From NCBI RefSeq assembly GCF_000725385.1, contig NZ_CP008884.1, forward strand, positions 3,844,001-3,908,000: a DNA stretch of 64,000 nt, read 5' to 3'. The position numbers and the translations under genes were made by a program. Shown here piece by piece: positions 8,344 through 16,964 of the stretch; within the stretch, counting starts at the first letter, position 1, and every line of letters begins with the position of its first letter. Origin of the DNA: Dyella japonica A8 (GTDB lineage Bacteria > Pseudomonadota > Gammaproteobacteria > Xanthomonadales > Rhodanobacteraceae). The notes under the pieces are model-generated. The model made no database searches. It was not told the origin of the DNA and was given only the letters and a program-made list of their open reading frames with translations.

Positions 8344-9330
8344 TCAGGCCGGCCGCGCGCCGGTCCTGACGAGGTAGTACACGGCGAACATGCCGTCCGG
8401 GTCGGTCCACTCATGCGCCACCGCAAGCCCTGCCTTGCCGGCGAGCGCGGCGAAATCTTCGGGCGAGTATTTGCAGCTGTATTCCACCTGCATGGCCTCT
8501 TCCGCGCCGAAATTCACCTGCTGCTTGCCGACACGCACTTTCTGGTCGCGCGTGCTGACCAGGAAGGTCTCGATGCGTCCGGCCATGGCGTTGTAGTGCG
8601 CACGGTGACGGAAGCTGGCGAGGTCAAAATCGCTACCGATCTCGCGGTTGAGGCGCACCAGCATGTTCAGGGTGAACTCGGCGGTGATGCCTGCCCTGTC
8701 GTTGTAGGCCGCCTCGATGGTGTGGGTGTCTTTCTTCAGGTCCGCGCCGATCAGGATGCCACCGTTGTCACCCATCTCGTTGCGCATCTTGCGCAGCAAT
8801 TCGGCGGCGTCGCGCGCCTCGAAATTGCCGATGGTGGAACCCGGAAAATAGATCACCGTGCGACGCGGTGCACGCGGTGGAATCGGCAGGCGCAAGGCAC
8901 GGGTGAAGTCGGCATGCAGTGGTTGCACCGGAACCGCCGGGAAGCGCTCGTTCAGCGCCTGCATGCTGTTGCGCAATGGCTCGTGGGAGATCTCCACGGG
9001 CACATAGGAAACCGGCGCGTGGAGATGCTCCAGCAGCATGCGCGTCTTGATCGCGTTGCCGCTGCCGTACTCCACCAGGCGCACATCCTCGCCCAGCACG
9101 TCGGCGATATCGCCGGCATGCGCGTCCATCAGCGCGATCTCGCAGCGGGTCAGGTAGTACTCGGGCTGCTCGCAGATCGCTTCGAACAGTTGTGAGCCGC
9201 GCTCGTCATAGAACAGCCACGACGGCAAGCGCTTGGGGCGTGCGCGCAGGCCGCGCTGCACGATGCCGAGCAGATCGTCGACCGGCGGGCGACGATCATC
9301 GTCGCGGATCTCAAACGCTTGCACACTCAT
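8344..9330 (-). CDS. egtD: L-histidine N-alpha-methyltransferase EgtD
   Basis: The 328-residue protein matches EgtD, which trimethylates histidine to hercynine with three SAM molecules. Seen are LPSWLFYDERGSQLFEAICEQPEYYLTR near the start (binds the substrate amino acid), the SAM loop LVEYGSGNAIKTRMLL, FPGSTIGNF, GGILIGADLKKD and a C-terminal FAVYYLVR. The reading frame stays open far upstream through egtB, but the ATG at 9328-9330 matches the family N-terminus and overlaps the egtB stop as ATGA. It is therefore the second gene of an egtB-egtD unit. Hercynine made here would feed EgtB. No egtA, egtC or egtE lies nearby. Confidence 0.95.
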   Translation of the reverse strand: MSVQAFEIRDDDRRPPVDDLLGIVQRGLRARPKRLPSWLFYDERGSQLFEAICEQPEYYLTRCEIALMDAHAGDIADVLGEDVRLVEYGSGNAIKTRMLLEHLHAPVSYVPVEISHEPLRNSMQALNERFPAVPVQPLHADFTRALRLPIPPRAPRRTVIYFPGSTIGNFEARDAAELLRKMRNEMGDNGGILIGADLKKDTHTIEAAYNDRAGITAEFTLNMLVRLNREIGSDFDLASFRHRAHYNAMAGRIETFLVSTRDQKVRVGKQQVNFGAEEAMQVEYSCKYSPEDFAALAGKAGLAVAHEWTDPDGMFAVYYLVRTGARPA

Positions 9331-10577
9331 CGGTCCTGCCCCAGGCGGATCCCCATGAACTGCCAGCGTGCATGGGGAGGGAAGAAATTCCGGTAGGTCG
9401 CGCGCAGATGTTCGCGCGGCGTTGCACAGGAGCCGCCGCGCAGCACCCATTGCCCGCACATGAATTTGCCGTTGTATTCGCCCAGCGCGCCGGCCCATGG
9501 CTTGAAGCCCGGGTAGCTGACGTAGGGCGATGCCGTCCACTCCCATACGTCGCCGAACATCTGCAGCATGCCCTCCCCGGCGGTCGCCGCCTGGGGATGG
9601 AACACCATGGCATCGAGCAGGTTGCCTTGTACGGGCAAGCCGGCGGCGGCGCTTTCCCATTCGGCTTCGGTGGGCAGGCGTGCGCCAGCCCAGCGCGCGA
9701 ACGCGTCGGCTTCGAAGTAACTGACGTGGCTGACCGGCGCATCCGGATCGATCGGCTGCACGCCCGCCAGGGTGAATTCGCTGGAGAGATCTTCCTGCCA
9801 GTAGAACGGCCGTTGCCACTGTTCACGGCAAACGGTGTCCCAGCCTTCGGACAACCAGAGCGACGGCTCGCGATAGCCGCCATCGTGGATGAACTCGGCG
9901 TACTCGGCGTTGGTCACTGGCCGGTTGGCCACCGCATGCGACTGCAGCAGGCTGCGATGGCGCGGCGATTCGTTGTCGAACGCAAACTCGTGACCCCGGT
10001 GCCCGATCTCCACCACGCCTTCGCGGCCAGGGAGGAAGGTCATGGGCACCGATGCCGTGGCGGACGACGCCACCGGCGTCGTAAAGGCCGGCAGCAAGGG
10101 GTTGCTGAAGAAGGCGTGCTTGATGTCGGTGAGCAACAGTTCCTGGTGCTGCTGCTCGTGTTCCAGGCCCAGCTCGATGATGTCCGCCGTGGTGGCGTCG
10201 ACGCCACGGGCCAACCATTCGCAGATCGCTTCATCCACCTGTTCGCGGTAAGCCCGGACCTGCGCCGCACCGGGTCGCGAGAGCAGCCCACGGCGCGGAC
10301 GCGCATGCATGGGGCCTACCGTCTGGTAGTAGGAGTTGAACAGGTAGTGCCATTCCGGGTGGGCCGGGTGGTACGCCGGATCGCGCTCCAGCACGAAGCG
10401 TTCGAAGAACCAGGTGGTGTGCGCGAGATGCCATTTGGTCGGGCTGGCATCGGGCATCGACTGCACCATCATGTCTTCCGGCGTCAACGTGGCGCACAAG
10501 GCCATGCTGCGGGAGCGGACCCTCCGGAATCGCAGCATCAGCGCCTCGGCGTGAACAGCCGATTGCGCCAATGTCAT
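9327..10577 (-). CDS. egtB: Hercynine oxygenase (ergothioneine sulfoxide synthase) EgtB
   Basis: This is a 416-residue two-domain enzyme. An N-terminal DinB-like domain carries the iron ligands H53 and the HX3HXE motif (H140, H144, E146). A C-terminal formylglycine-generating-enzyme/sulfatase-modifying domain runs from about residue 185 to the end, with RLPTEAEWESAA, FGDVWEWTASPY and LRGGSCATP. EgtB is a non-haem iron enzyme joining a thiol donor (cysteine or gamma-glutamylcysteine, depending on subtype) to hercynine with oxygen. It is the first gene of the egtB-egtD pair (4-base overlap). The subtype cannot be told by eye. With no egtA or egtC nearby, direct use of cysteine is a reasonable guess. 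Confidence 0.95.
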   Translation of the reverse strand: MTLAQSAVHAEALMLRFRRVRSRSMALCATLTPEDMMVQSMPDASPTKWHLAHTTWFFERFVLERDPAYHPAHPEWHYLFNSYYQTVGPMHARPRRGLLSRPGAAQVRAYREQVDEAICEWLARGVDATTADIIELGLEHEQQHQELLLTDIKHAFFSNPLLPAFTTPVASSATASVPMTFLPGREGVVEIGHRGHEFAFDNESPRHRSLLQSHAVANRPVTNAEYAEFIHDGGYREPSLWLSEGWDTVCREQWQRPFYWQEDLSSEFTLAGVQPIDPDAPVSHVSYFEADAFARWAGARLPTEAEWESAAAGLPVQGNLLDAMVFHPQAATAGEGMLQMFGDVWEWTASPYVSYPGFKPWAGALGEYNGKFMCGQWVLRGGSCATPREHLRATYRNFFPPHARWQFMGIRLGQDR

Positions 10578-10771
10578 CGCAGCCCCCTGGAGCCGACGGC
10601 GAAGCCGCCCGTCAGGCCGGAGTGTGGGTGATGGTTCGTATCGCGATGAGGGCGCCGTAACATGCGCGCACCATGCCGGAGGCCACGTTCAAAAGGTGTG
10701 ATGCGAAGATGGCAGATGACTGACAGCCGTTAGCCGGAGCGCTGCTGCAGTGCACCGTCAGCAACGCAAAA

Positions 10772-10800
10772 ACAAAGCCCGGCCGAAGCCGGGCTTTGTC
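10772..10800 (-). terminator. Rho-independent terminator of the Pro/Tyr-repeat exported gene
   Basis: ACAAAGCCCGGC and GCCGGGCTTTGT pair around a 4-base loop. Read on the minus strand the hairpin runs directly into TTTTTGC. It lies 25 bases past the stop of the minus-strand gene at 10825. Confidence 0.88.
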
Positions 10801-10824
10801 GTATCGACACGGGTGACGGTCTGC

Positions 10825-11163
10825 TTAGTGACCGTAGTGACGGTAACCGTCGCGGTAGTAGTAACCGCCGCCATGGCGGTAGTAACCCGGATGGCCGCCG
10901 ACGATGACAGTGGCGCCCACGCCTGCCGGATACACCACCGGGGCCGGCGCGTAATAGACCGGGGCCGGCGCGTAGTACACCGGCGGCGGGGGCGGTGCGT
11001 ACACCACCGGGGCCGGCGCGTAATAACCGCCATATACCGGCAAGCCGACGCCGATATTCAAGCTGACGTGGCCTGCGAAAGCCGGTGCGACGGCGGCACA
11101 GCCGATCAGCATGGCCGTCGCCAGGGCAGCGCGCTTGACGATGGAGGTCTTGGTCTTGTTCAT
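10825..11163 (-). CDS. Small exported Pro/Tyr/Val-repeat protein
   Basis: The 112-residue product has a clear Sec signal peptide (KRAALATAMLIGCAAVAPAFA, cut after about residue 30). The mature part is largely YYAPAPVxY repeats (about residues 47-76), a short APPPPPV run, and a Gly/Tyr/His-rich end (HGGGYYYRDGYRHYGH). DNA under the repeats is itself repeated. No enzyme fold is visible; such low-complexity proteins are usually periplasmic or surface-associated and of unknown role. GGGAGA lies 6 bases before the ATG. A strong terminator follows, so it is probably a single gene with its promoter in the 126 bases behind rlmKL. Confidence 0.75.
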   Translation of the reverse strand: MNKTKTSIVKRAALATAMLIGCAAVAPAFAGHVSLNIGVGLPVYGGYYAPAPVVYAPPPPPVYYAPAPVYYAPAPVVYPAGVGATVIVGGHPGYYRHGGGYYYRDGYRHYGH

Positions 11164-11289
11164 GAGGTGTCTCCCAAGGGAGGCTTGATTCCGACGGAAG
11201 GATCCTACGTTGCCTTCTATCGCTCTTTGCCGGGGACAATGCTCGAACTTTTGCGCTGAATCCGGACTGAGTAAAAGGCGTGAAAAGGC

Positions 11290-13497
11290 TTAACGGCGGC
11301 CCTGATTCCTGACGTGGTTCACAGTGCCGCCCCATGGCGATTCCCCGGTCGCTTCCTGCGTGTGCAGGCGCAGCAGCCAACAGCCGTGGATGTCTGACCG
11401 GCGGGTAAAGTCGAAGGGGATGCTGGGCGCGCTCCAGTCCTCGATCCTGAACCGTTCGGCCAGTGCCTCATGGTCCAGCTTGAAGCGCCGGAAATTGTTC
11501 GAGAACACAATGACGCCGTCGCGGTTGAGACGCTCCCCGCAGGCCAACAGCAGTGGGACATGGTCGCGCTGGACGTCGAAGTCCTCCGCCCGCTTGGAGT
11601 TGGAGAACGTCGGCGGATCGACGTAGATCAACCCGTACCGGTCGCGCTCCTGGCGCAGGAAGGCCATGGCATCGGCCTGCATCAGGCGGTGCTTGCCGCC
11701 GGTGAAGCCGTTGAGGGCAAGGTTGCGGGACGCCCAGTCCAGATAGGTGGCCGACAGGTCCACGCTGGTGGTGTCGCGCGCGCCGCCCGCCGCCGCGTAG
11801 ACGCTAGCCGTGGCGGTATAGGCGAACAGGTTCAGGAAGCGCTGGCCCGACGCCAGCTCACGCACCTTGGCGCGCACCAGGCGGTGGTCGATGAACAGGC
11901 CCGTGTCCAGGTAATCGGTCAGGTTCACCAGGAAACGCAGGCTACCTTCGTCCACCTCGACGAACTCGCCGCGCTGGTCGAACTGGCCGTACTTGGAACC
12001 GCCCTTGCCGCGCTCGCGCGTCTTCAGCGCGATGCGGTCACGCGGCACGCCCAGCACCTCGCCCGCCACGCGCACGATCTCGCGCAGACGCTGGCGTGCC
12101 GTCTCCACCGGGATCTCTGCCGGGGCGCGGTATTCCTGGATGTGCAGCCACGAGGTGCCGCCCTCATCGCCGTAGACGTCGACGGCTGCCGCGTACTCGG
12201 GCAGGTCCTGGTCGTAGGCGCGCCAGCAGTGGATGCCTTCGCGCTCCAGCCGCTTGCGCAGGTGGCGCAGGTTCTTCTCCAGGCGGTTGCGCAACATCTG
12301 TGCGCCTTCGGAGAGCGGCTTCACCTCGCGCGGCGTTTCGCTGCGTGCGTGAAGTTCAAAGATCAGCAGCACGGTTTCCAGCGCGCCGTTGTAGAGCGCG
12401 TACTTTTTCTCCGCGCGCAGCGGAATCGCTTGACCCAGTTCGGCATCACCCGCCAGCACGGCGGCGCGCCAGCCGGCGAAGCGTTCGCGCAGGGTTTCGC
12501 CGATCGTGCGATAGAGCCGAGGCATCTCGCCGCGATCGCCCAGACGCTCGCCGTAGGGCGGATTGGTGATGACCAGGCCGCGGGCGACACCCGGCGGTGG
12601 CGACACGTGCGTGACGTCGTGCTTGTCCAGCGTGAGGAAGCCGGCGACACCCGCCTCCTGCGCGTTGCGCTTGGCCGTCTGCACCATGCGCGCATCGGCA
12701 TCGCTGCCGAAGAAGCAGGCGCGCAGCGCGCGCAGGCCCGTCTCCGCGCGTTGCCGCGCCTCGTCCAGCAAGCCGCGCCACAACGCGATGTCGTGCTGCG
12801 CCCAGCCCAGGAAGCCGTAGTACTCGCGGTGCAGGCCGGGGGCGACGTCGGCCGCCATCCACGCACCTTCGATCAGCAGCGTGCCCGAGCCACACATGGG
12901 ATCGAGCAGTGCGCCGCCCTCGGCGTAGATGTCCGGCCAGCGCGCGCGCAGCAGCATGGCGGCGGCAAGGTTTTCCTTCAGCGGCGCCTCGCCCTGCAAT
13001 TCACGCCAGCCACGGCGATGCAGTGGCGCACCGGCCAGGTCGATGGACAGCGTGGCGCGGTCGCGGCGCAGGCGCAGGTTGATGCGCACGTCCGGCTCGT
13101 CCGTGTCCACGTCCGGGCGCGAACCGTCGCGCTGGCGGAACTGGTCGACCACGGCGTCCTTCACGCGCTGCGCGATGAACTGGCTGTGGGTGAGCTTGCT
13201 CTGGGCCGAGTTGGCGTCCACCGCCAGCGTGGCGCGCGGGCCCAGGTGCTTCGACCAGTCGATGGACTGCACGCCGCCGTAAAGCGCGTCATCCGTCGCG
13301 GCATCGAACTCGGCCAGCGGCATCAGCACGCGGCTGGCCAGGCGCGACCAGAGGCAGGCGCGGTAGGCGGTTTCCAGCGTGCCGGAGAAATGCACGCCGG
13401 CCAGCGCCTCGCGCACGTCGTCGGCACCCAGCGCGACCAGTTCGTCGCGCAGCAGGTATTCCAGGCCCTTCGGGCAGGTGGCGAAGAACGCGCTCAT
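11290..13497 (-). CDS. rlmL: Bifunctional 23S rRNA methyltransferase RlmK/RlmL
   Basis: The 735-residue fusion carries two rRNA methyltransferases. RlmL makes m2G2445, with a THUMP domain (about 45-160), DPMCGSGT at 199-206 and the catalytic NPPYGER at 312-318. RlmK makes m7G2069, with FAYTATASVYAA near 558-569 and DPPTFSNSKR at 627-636. Length and order match the E. coli RlmKL (YcbY) fusion. It acts on 23S rRNA during large-subunit assembly. Its ATG overlaps the stop of the hydrolase gene as ATGA, so it is second in that pair. The 3' end lies 126 bases from the exported repeat protein gene. Confidence 0.96.
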   Translation of the reverse strand: MSAFFATCPKGLEYLLRDELVALGADDVREALAGVHFSGTLETAYRACLWSRLASRVLMPLAEFDAATDDALYGGVQSIDWSKHLGPRATLAVDANSAQSKLTHSQFIAQRVKDAVVDQFRQRDGSRPDVDTDEPDVRINLRLRRDRATLSIDLAGAPLHRRGWRELQGEAPLKENLAAAMLLRARWPDIYAEGGALLDPMCGSGTLLIEGAWMAADVAPGLHREYYGFLGWAQHDIALWRGLLDEARQRAETGLRALRACFFGSDADARMVQTAKRNAQEAGVAGFLTLDKHDVTHVSPPPGVARGLVITNPPYGERLGDRGEMPRLYRTIGETLRERFAGWRAAVLAGDAELGQAIPLRAEKKYALYNGALETVLLIFELHARSETPREVKPLSEGAQMLRNRLEKNLRHLRKRLEREGIHCWRAYDQDLPEYAAAVDVYGDEGGTSWLHIQEYRAPAEIPVETARQRLREIVRVAGEVLGVPRDRIALKTRERGKGGSKYGQFDQRGEFVEVDEGSLRFLVNLTDYLDTGLFIDHRLVRAKVRELASGQRFLNLFAYTATASVYAAAGGARDTTSVDLSATYLDWASRNLALNGFTGGKHRLMQADAMAFLRQERDRYGLIYVDPPTFSNSKRAEDFDVQRDHVPLLLACGERLNRDGVIVFSNNFRRFKLDHEALAERFRIEDWSAPSIPFDFTRRSDIHGCWLLRLHTQEATGESPWGGTVNHVRNQGRR

Positions 13498-14015
13498 GCG
13501 GCCAACCCGGTCAGGAACAGGCCGAACTGTTCGACGATGCGGTCGATGCTGTCGCTCAGGCGGTGGTCGTCATCGACCACGATGAGCGGCAGGCGGCGGC
13601 GGCCGGCGAAGGCCAGCACGCCTTCCGGCGGGCAGATGTCGTCGCGCCAGCCGTGGTAGAGCAGCGAGGGGACGCCTTCGGCCACATCGAAGGCCTGGCG
13701 GTAGCCGGGGATTTCGCTGGGCGTGGCCAGCAGGAACAGGCCGGCCACCGGGCGCTGCAGGGAGGCCAGGCCCGAGACGAACGAGCCCATGCTGGAGCCG
13801 ACCAGCACCGGGGGCGTGTCCAGGGTATCGATAGCGGCCACCAGCCGTTGGATGCGCGGGTCGACCGAGCCGGCATAACCCGGCAGGTCGTCGGTGCGGT
13901 AGTCCGGGCGCTGGGTTTTCCAGCCGAGCGACTCGGCAAAAGCCGCCAGCACGCTGACCTTGGTGGCGTCCGGACCGGAGTCCGAGCCATGCGAAAGAAT
14001 GATCTGGCCGCGCAT
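13494..14015 (-). CDS. Small alpha/beta hydrolase
   Basis: The 173-residue protein has an alpha/beta-hydrolase core: LSHGSDSGPDATKV (oxyanion region), the nucleophile elbow VGSSMGSFVSGL with its serine, LYHGWRDDICPP with the likely acid, and DDDHRLSDS with the histidine. It is short for the family, lacking a cap domain, and resembles small YqiA/RBBP9-like esterases. Substrate is unknown. The frame is open upstream, but the ATG at 14013-14015 (MRGQIILSHG) places the first strand correctly. It is translated into rlmKL by a 4-base overlap; a functional link to rRNA methylation is not known. Confidence 0.82.
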   Translation of the reverse strand: MRGQIILSHGSDSGPDATKVSVLAAFAESLGWKTQRPDYRTDDLPGYAGSVDPRIQRLVAAIDTLDTPPVLVGSSMGSFVSGLASLQRPVAGLFLLATPSEIPGYRQAFDVAEGVPSLLYHGWRDDICPPEGVLAFAGRRRLPLIVVDDDHRLSDSIDRIVEQFGLFLTGLAA

Positions 14016-14097
14016 CGCGGTCTCCGAAACAACGTCTGTATGGCCGCGCATCGTAACAGGCGACGTCTCATGACACCGGGGATAGACTGTGCCGACC

Positions 14098-14664
14098 ATG
14101 CCCCTGACCATCATCGACCAGCCCCTGCCCTACGTTTCCCTGCTGCCCGAACGGCCTGCCGGCGCGGTGGACATGGTGGTGATCCACTGTACCGAGCTGC
14201 CCGACCTGGCGACCGCCCGGGAGTACGGCGAGCGGGTGCTTTATGACAGCGGCGCGGGAGCCAGCGGCCACTTCTATATCGACCGGGACGGCAGCATTCA
14301 CCAGTACGTGCCGGCCACGCGGGTGGCCAACCACGTGCGCGGGCACAACCCCAACTCCATCGGCATCGAGCTGGTGAACCTGGGGCGTTACCCGCACTGG
14401 TGGGATTCCCGCCAGCAGACCATGACCGAGCCCTATACCCCGGCCCAGCTGGCCGCCCTGCGCGCCCTGCTGGCCGAACTGAAGCACGATTACCCCAACC
14501 TCCGCCTGATCGCCGGCCACGAGGACCTGGACACGGCCCGCCTGCCGGCCAGCAACGATCCGACCGTGGAAGTGCCCCGCAAGCTCGACCCCGGCCCACT
14601 GTTCCCATGGCCCGAGGTGCTGCAAGGCAGCGGGCTGGAGCGGGTTACCGCCCCCGGCCGCTGA
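14098..14664 (+). CDS. N-acetylmuramoyl-L-alanine amidase (Amidase_2/AmpD fold)
   Basis: This 188-residue zinc amidase cleaves the bond between N-acetylmuramic acid and L-alanine in peptidoglycan or its fragments. The zinc ligands are visible as H in VVIHCTELPD, H in LIAGHEDLD, and the aspartate of PRKLDPGPLF that replaces the AmpD cysteine-aspartate site. GHFYIDRDGSIHQYVP and HNPNSIGIELVN are typical. No signal peptide is seen, which suggests a cytosolic, recycling-type role as for AmpD. I chose the ATG at 14098 over a GTG at 14089. Its 3' end lies just before a TATAAT site for tesB. Confidence 0.88.
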   Translation: MPLTIIDQPLPYVSLLPERPAGAVDMVVIHCTELPDLATAREYGERVLYDSGAGASGHFYIDRDGSIHQYVPATRVANHVRGHNPNSIGIELVNLGRYPHWWDSRQQTMTEPYTPAQLAALRALLAELKHDYPNLRLIAGHEDLDTARLPASNDPTVEVPRKLDPGPLFPWPEVLQGSGLERVTAPGR

Positions 14665-14684
14665 AGCCGCCCCGGGGCGCCGGC

Positions 14685-14690
14685 TATAAT
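14685..14690 (+). promoter_or_regulatory. Probable -10 box (TATAAT) for tesB
   Basis: A perfect TATAAT inside GGCTATAATCGCC sits 34 bases before the tesB start, in the only gap between the amidase and tesB. No good -35 box is seen at 16-18 bases. It also lies within the inverted repeat GCCGGC...GCCGGC, so an overlapping hairpin is possible. Confidence 0.5.
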
Positions 14691-14723
14691 CGCCGGCCTC
14701 CATACTCCGCCGAGCCCCTTTCC

Positions 14724-15587
14724 ATGACGGAAACCAACGTCCGCGAACTCGTCGACCTGCTCGAACTCGAGCGCCTCGAGGACAATCTCTTCCGCGGCCA
14801 GAGCCGGGATATCGGCACGCATTTCGTGTTCGGCGGGCAAGTGCTGGGCCAGGCGCTGTCCGCCGCCCAGCGCACGGTGGACGCCGAGCGCGCGGCCCAT
14901 TCGCTGCACGCCTATTTCCTGCGCGCCGGCGATATCAACGCACCCATCGTCTACAGCGTGGAGCGCACGCGCGACGGCGGCACGTTCTCCTCCCGCCGCG
15001 TGGTGGCCATCCAGCACGGCCAGCCGATCCTCAACGGCTCGATCTCGTTCCAGGTGCCGGAGACCGGCTTCGAGCACCAATCGTCGATGCCTGAAGTGCC
15101 CATGCCCGAGGACATCGAACCGATGCGTCCGCTGCCGCCCGAGCAATTGGCCAAGCTGCCGGAGAAACTGCAGCGCTGGCTGGGCGTGGATGCGCCGTTC
15201 GAGTTCCGCCACGTGTGGCCGCAGGACAAGCTGCACCCGGTGAAGCGCCCGCCGATCCAGCACATCTGGTTCCGCCTGACCGCACCGGTGGGCGACTCGC
15301 CGGAGCTGCATCGCTCGCTGCTGGCCTACGCCTCCGATTTCAACCTGATCGGCACGGCCACCCTGCCCCACGGCATTTCGTACTACACGCACAACGTGCA
15401 GATGGCGAGCCTGGACCACGCCTTGTGGTTCCATCGCCCGTTCCGCACCGACGAGTGGCTGCTGTACTCCTTCGACAGCCCGACGGCGCAGGGGGCCCGT
15501 GGCCTTGCCCGCGGCCAGATCTTCACCCGTGATGGCCAGCTGGTCGCCTCGACCGCCCAGGAAGGCCTGATCCGCCTGCGCGGCTGA
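14724..15587 (+). CDS. tesB: Acyl-CoA thioesterase II
   Basis: The 287-residue double-hotdog thioesterase hydrolyses acyl-CoA to free fatty acid and CoA. Features are LFRGQSRDIGTHFVFGGQVLGQAL in the first hotdog with HSLHAYFLRAGD, the second-half LAYASDFNLIGTATLPHG with the family's catalytic Asp, and SLDHALWFHRPFRTDEWLLY, a TesB signature, near the end. Length equals E. coli TesB. The ATG at 14724 follows the probable -10 box by 34 bases. The next gene starts 87 bases on and could be read from the same transcript, but shows no functional tie. Confidence 0.95.
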   Translation: MTETNVRELVDLLELERLEDNLFRGQSRDIGTHFVFGGQVLGQALSAAQRTVDAERAAHSLHAYFLRAGDINAPIVYSVERTRDGGTFSSRRVVAIQHGQPILNGSISFQVPETGFEHQSSMPEVPMPEDIEPMRPLPPEQLAKLPEKLQRWLGVDAPFEFRHVWPQDKLHPVKRPPIQHIWFRLTAPVGDSPELHRSLLAYASDFNLIGTATLPHGISYYTHNVQMASLDHALWFHRPFRTDEWLLYSFDSPTAQGARGLARGQIFTRDGQLVASTAQEGLIRLRG

Positions 15588-15674
15588 GCCGCCCGGCCAC
15601 CGTAGTAAACTTCAGGGTGGCCGGCTCTACGGCCGCCGGCCTGTCCCCGTCCGGCGACGAACCAAGGTTGCTCC

Positions 15675-16067
15675 ATGCGTCAGCTCTATACCTCACCCCG
15701 CCAGGAAAACATCGACCGCGTCGCGGCCATGCTCGCCGAGCAGGGGATCGAGTGCACCATCGAGAACCGCTCCAACTACCGCCGGCCCAGCTACCAGCGC
15801 TTCAGCTACTCGCAGCGCAACGAAGACCGGGACAACTGGGCCCAGGTCTGGGTGACCAAGGCCGACGACTACACCCGCGCCCGCACCCTGCTCAAGGAGC
15901 TGGGCATCGAGCCCGTCGTGCGCCATGGCGAGGAGCTGGCAGCCGCCCGCAACCCCACCCCGGACATGCGGCGCCAGAGCGTGGCCACCCGGTCCCGCCG
16001 GATCGTCTTGCTGGCCGTGGCCGGCGCCTTCGTGGTCCTGATGTTGCGGTACATGGGCGTCATCTGA
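15675..16067 (+). CDS. Pathogenicity-like / DUF2007-type membrane protein
   Basis: The 130-residue product has an N-terminal DUF2007-like signal-transducing fold (MRQLYTSPRQENIDRVAAMLAEQGIECTIEN, then VWVTKADDYTRARTLLKELG, about 1-85). An Arg-rich linker and one hydrophobic C-terminal helix (RIVLLAVAGAFVVLMLRYMGVI) follow, so it should be tail-anchored with the domain in the cytosol. Xanthomonads carry close relatives annotated as pathogenicity-like proteins, but the molecular role is not known. It lies between tesB and bpt with about 80-base gaps on each side. Confidence 0.75.
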   Translation: MRQLYTSPRQENIDRVAAMLAEQGIECTIENRSNYRRPSYQRFSYSQRNEDRDNWAQVWVTKADDYTRARTLLKELGIEPVVRHGEELAAARNPTPDMRRQSVATRSRRIVLLAVAGAFVVLMLRYMGVI

Positions 16068-16148
16068 GCCGGCCGGGCGCCCCCTAGCGGGGGCCTATCA
16101 TGTTTTGCCTATCGACACAGTGAGCCAGACCAGACATAGAATCAGGCC

Positions 16149-16859
16149 ATGCGCTCTGATCGTGTCCGACTGTTCCAAACCTTGCCGCACGCTTGCGGCT
16201 ACTTTGCCGAGCGCACGGCACAGAACCTTGTGATCGATCCCGCCGCGCCGCAGCTGGACCAGTTGTATGGTCCGGCGCTGGAGCGCGGCTTCCGACGCGC
16301 GGGCGGGCATCTGTATTACCCCTATTGCACGAACTGCCGTGCGTGCACGCCCTGCCGCATCGACGTGCAACGCTTCACGCCCGACCGTAGCCAGCGCCGC
16401 TGCCTGAAACGCAACGAGGATGTGCAGGTCATCGAATCCATGGCCGGCTACAACGCCGAACGCCATGCGCTGTACGAACGCTACCTGCGCCAGCGCCATC
16501 CCGGCGGCGGCATGGACGAAGCCGATGCCAGCGACTTCCGTCGCTTCCTCACCGCGCCCTGGAGCCCCACGATGTTCCTGGAGTTCCGCCAGGGCTCACG
16601 CCTGCTCGGCGTGGCGGTGACCGACGTCTGCCTGCAGGGGCTTTCGGCCGTCTATACGTTCTACGACCCCGACGAAACCGCACGCGGCCTCGGCACGTTC
16701 GCCATCCTGCAGCAAGTCGCGCTGGCCAAGCGCCGGGGCCTGCCGTGGATCTACCTTGGCTTCTGGATCGCCGGCCATCCGAAGATGGATTACAAGCGCA
16801 AGTTCCGGCCGCTGCAGATCCGCACCAGCGAAGGCTGGGTGGAGATGACCGAGCCCTGA
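16149..16859 (+). CDS. bpt: Aspartate/glutamate leucyl(arginyl)transferase Bpt
   Basis: The 236-residue protein belongs to the bacterial aminoacyl-tRNA-protein transferase family that adds leucine or arginine to N-terminal Asp or Glu and so marks proteins for ClpAP degradation (N-end rule). Seen are the N-terminal CxxC-type ligand region YCTNCRACTPCRIDV, the leader FQTLPHACGYF, YLRQRHPGGGMDEAD, and the catalytic-domain core SAVYTFYDPDETARGLGTFAILQQVALAK ending YLGFWIAGHPKMDYKRKFRPLQ. Full length for the family. It is followed by a damaged REP doublet and then by the convergent adhP gene. Confidence 0.93.
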   Translation: MRSDRVRLFQTLPHACGYFAERTAQNLVIDPAAPQLDQLYGPALERGFRRAGGHLYYPYCTNCRACTPCRIDVQRFTPDRSQRRCLKRNEDVQVIESMAGYNAERHALYERYLRQRHPGGGMDEADASDFRRFLTAPWSPTMFLEFRQGSRLLGVAVTDVCLQGLSAVYTFYDPDETARGLGTFAILQQVALAKRRGLPWIYLGFWIAGHPKMDYKRKFRPLQIRTSEGWVEMTEP

Positions 16860-16878
16860 GGCTCACTCACGCACGACG

Positions 16879-16947
16879 GTGGGAGCGCACCCTGTGCGCG
16901 ACGGCGATGGGCTGGGTTACCGCCTCGACCGTCGCGCACAGGGTGCG
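16879..16947. repeat. Paired-palindrome intergenic repeat, copy 4 of 8 (right arm decayed)
   Basis: The left arm (16879-16902) is intact. The right arm (16931-16947) keeps GTCGCGCACAGGGTGCG and then diverges into TTATCACC. It sits between convergent bpt and adhP. The broken arm suggests an old insertion. Confidence 0.75.
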
Positions 16948-16964
16948 TTATCACCACCAGGCCA

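Noticed and set aside
11470..13659. 729-codon open frame on the plus strand opposite rlmKL
   Set aside because: It is an antisense shadow of rlmKL, rich in Ala/Gln/His/Arg as expected, with no ribosome site or recognisable fold.
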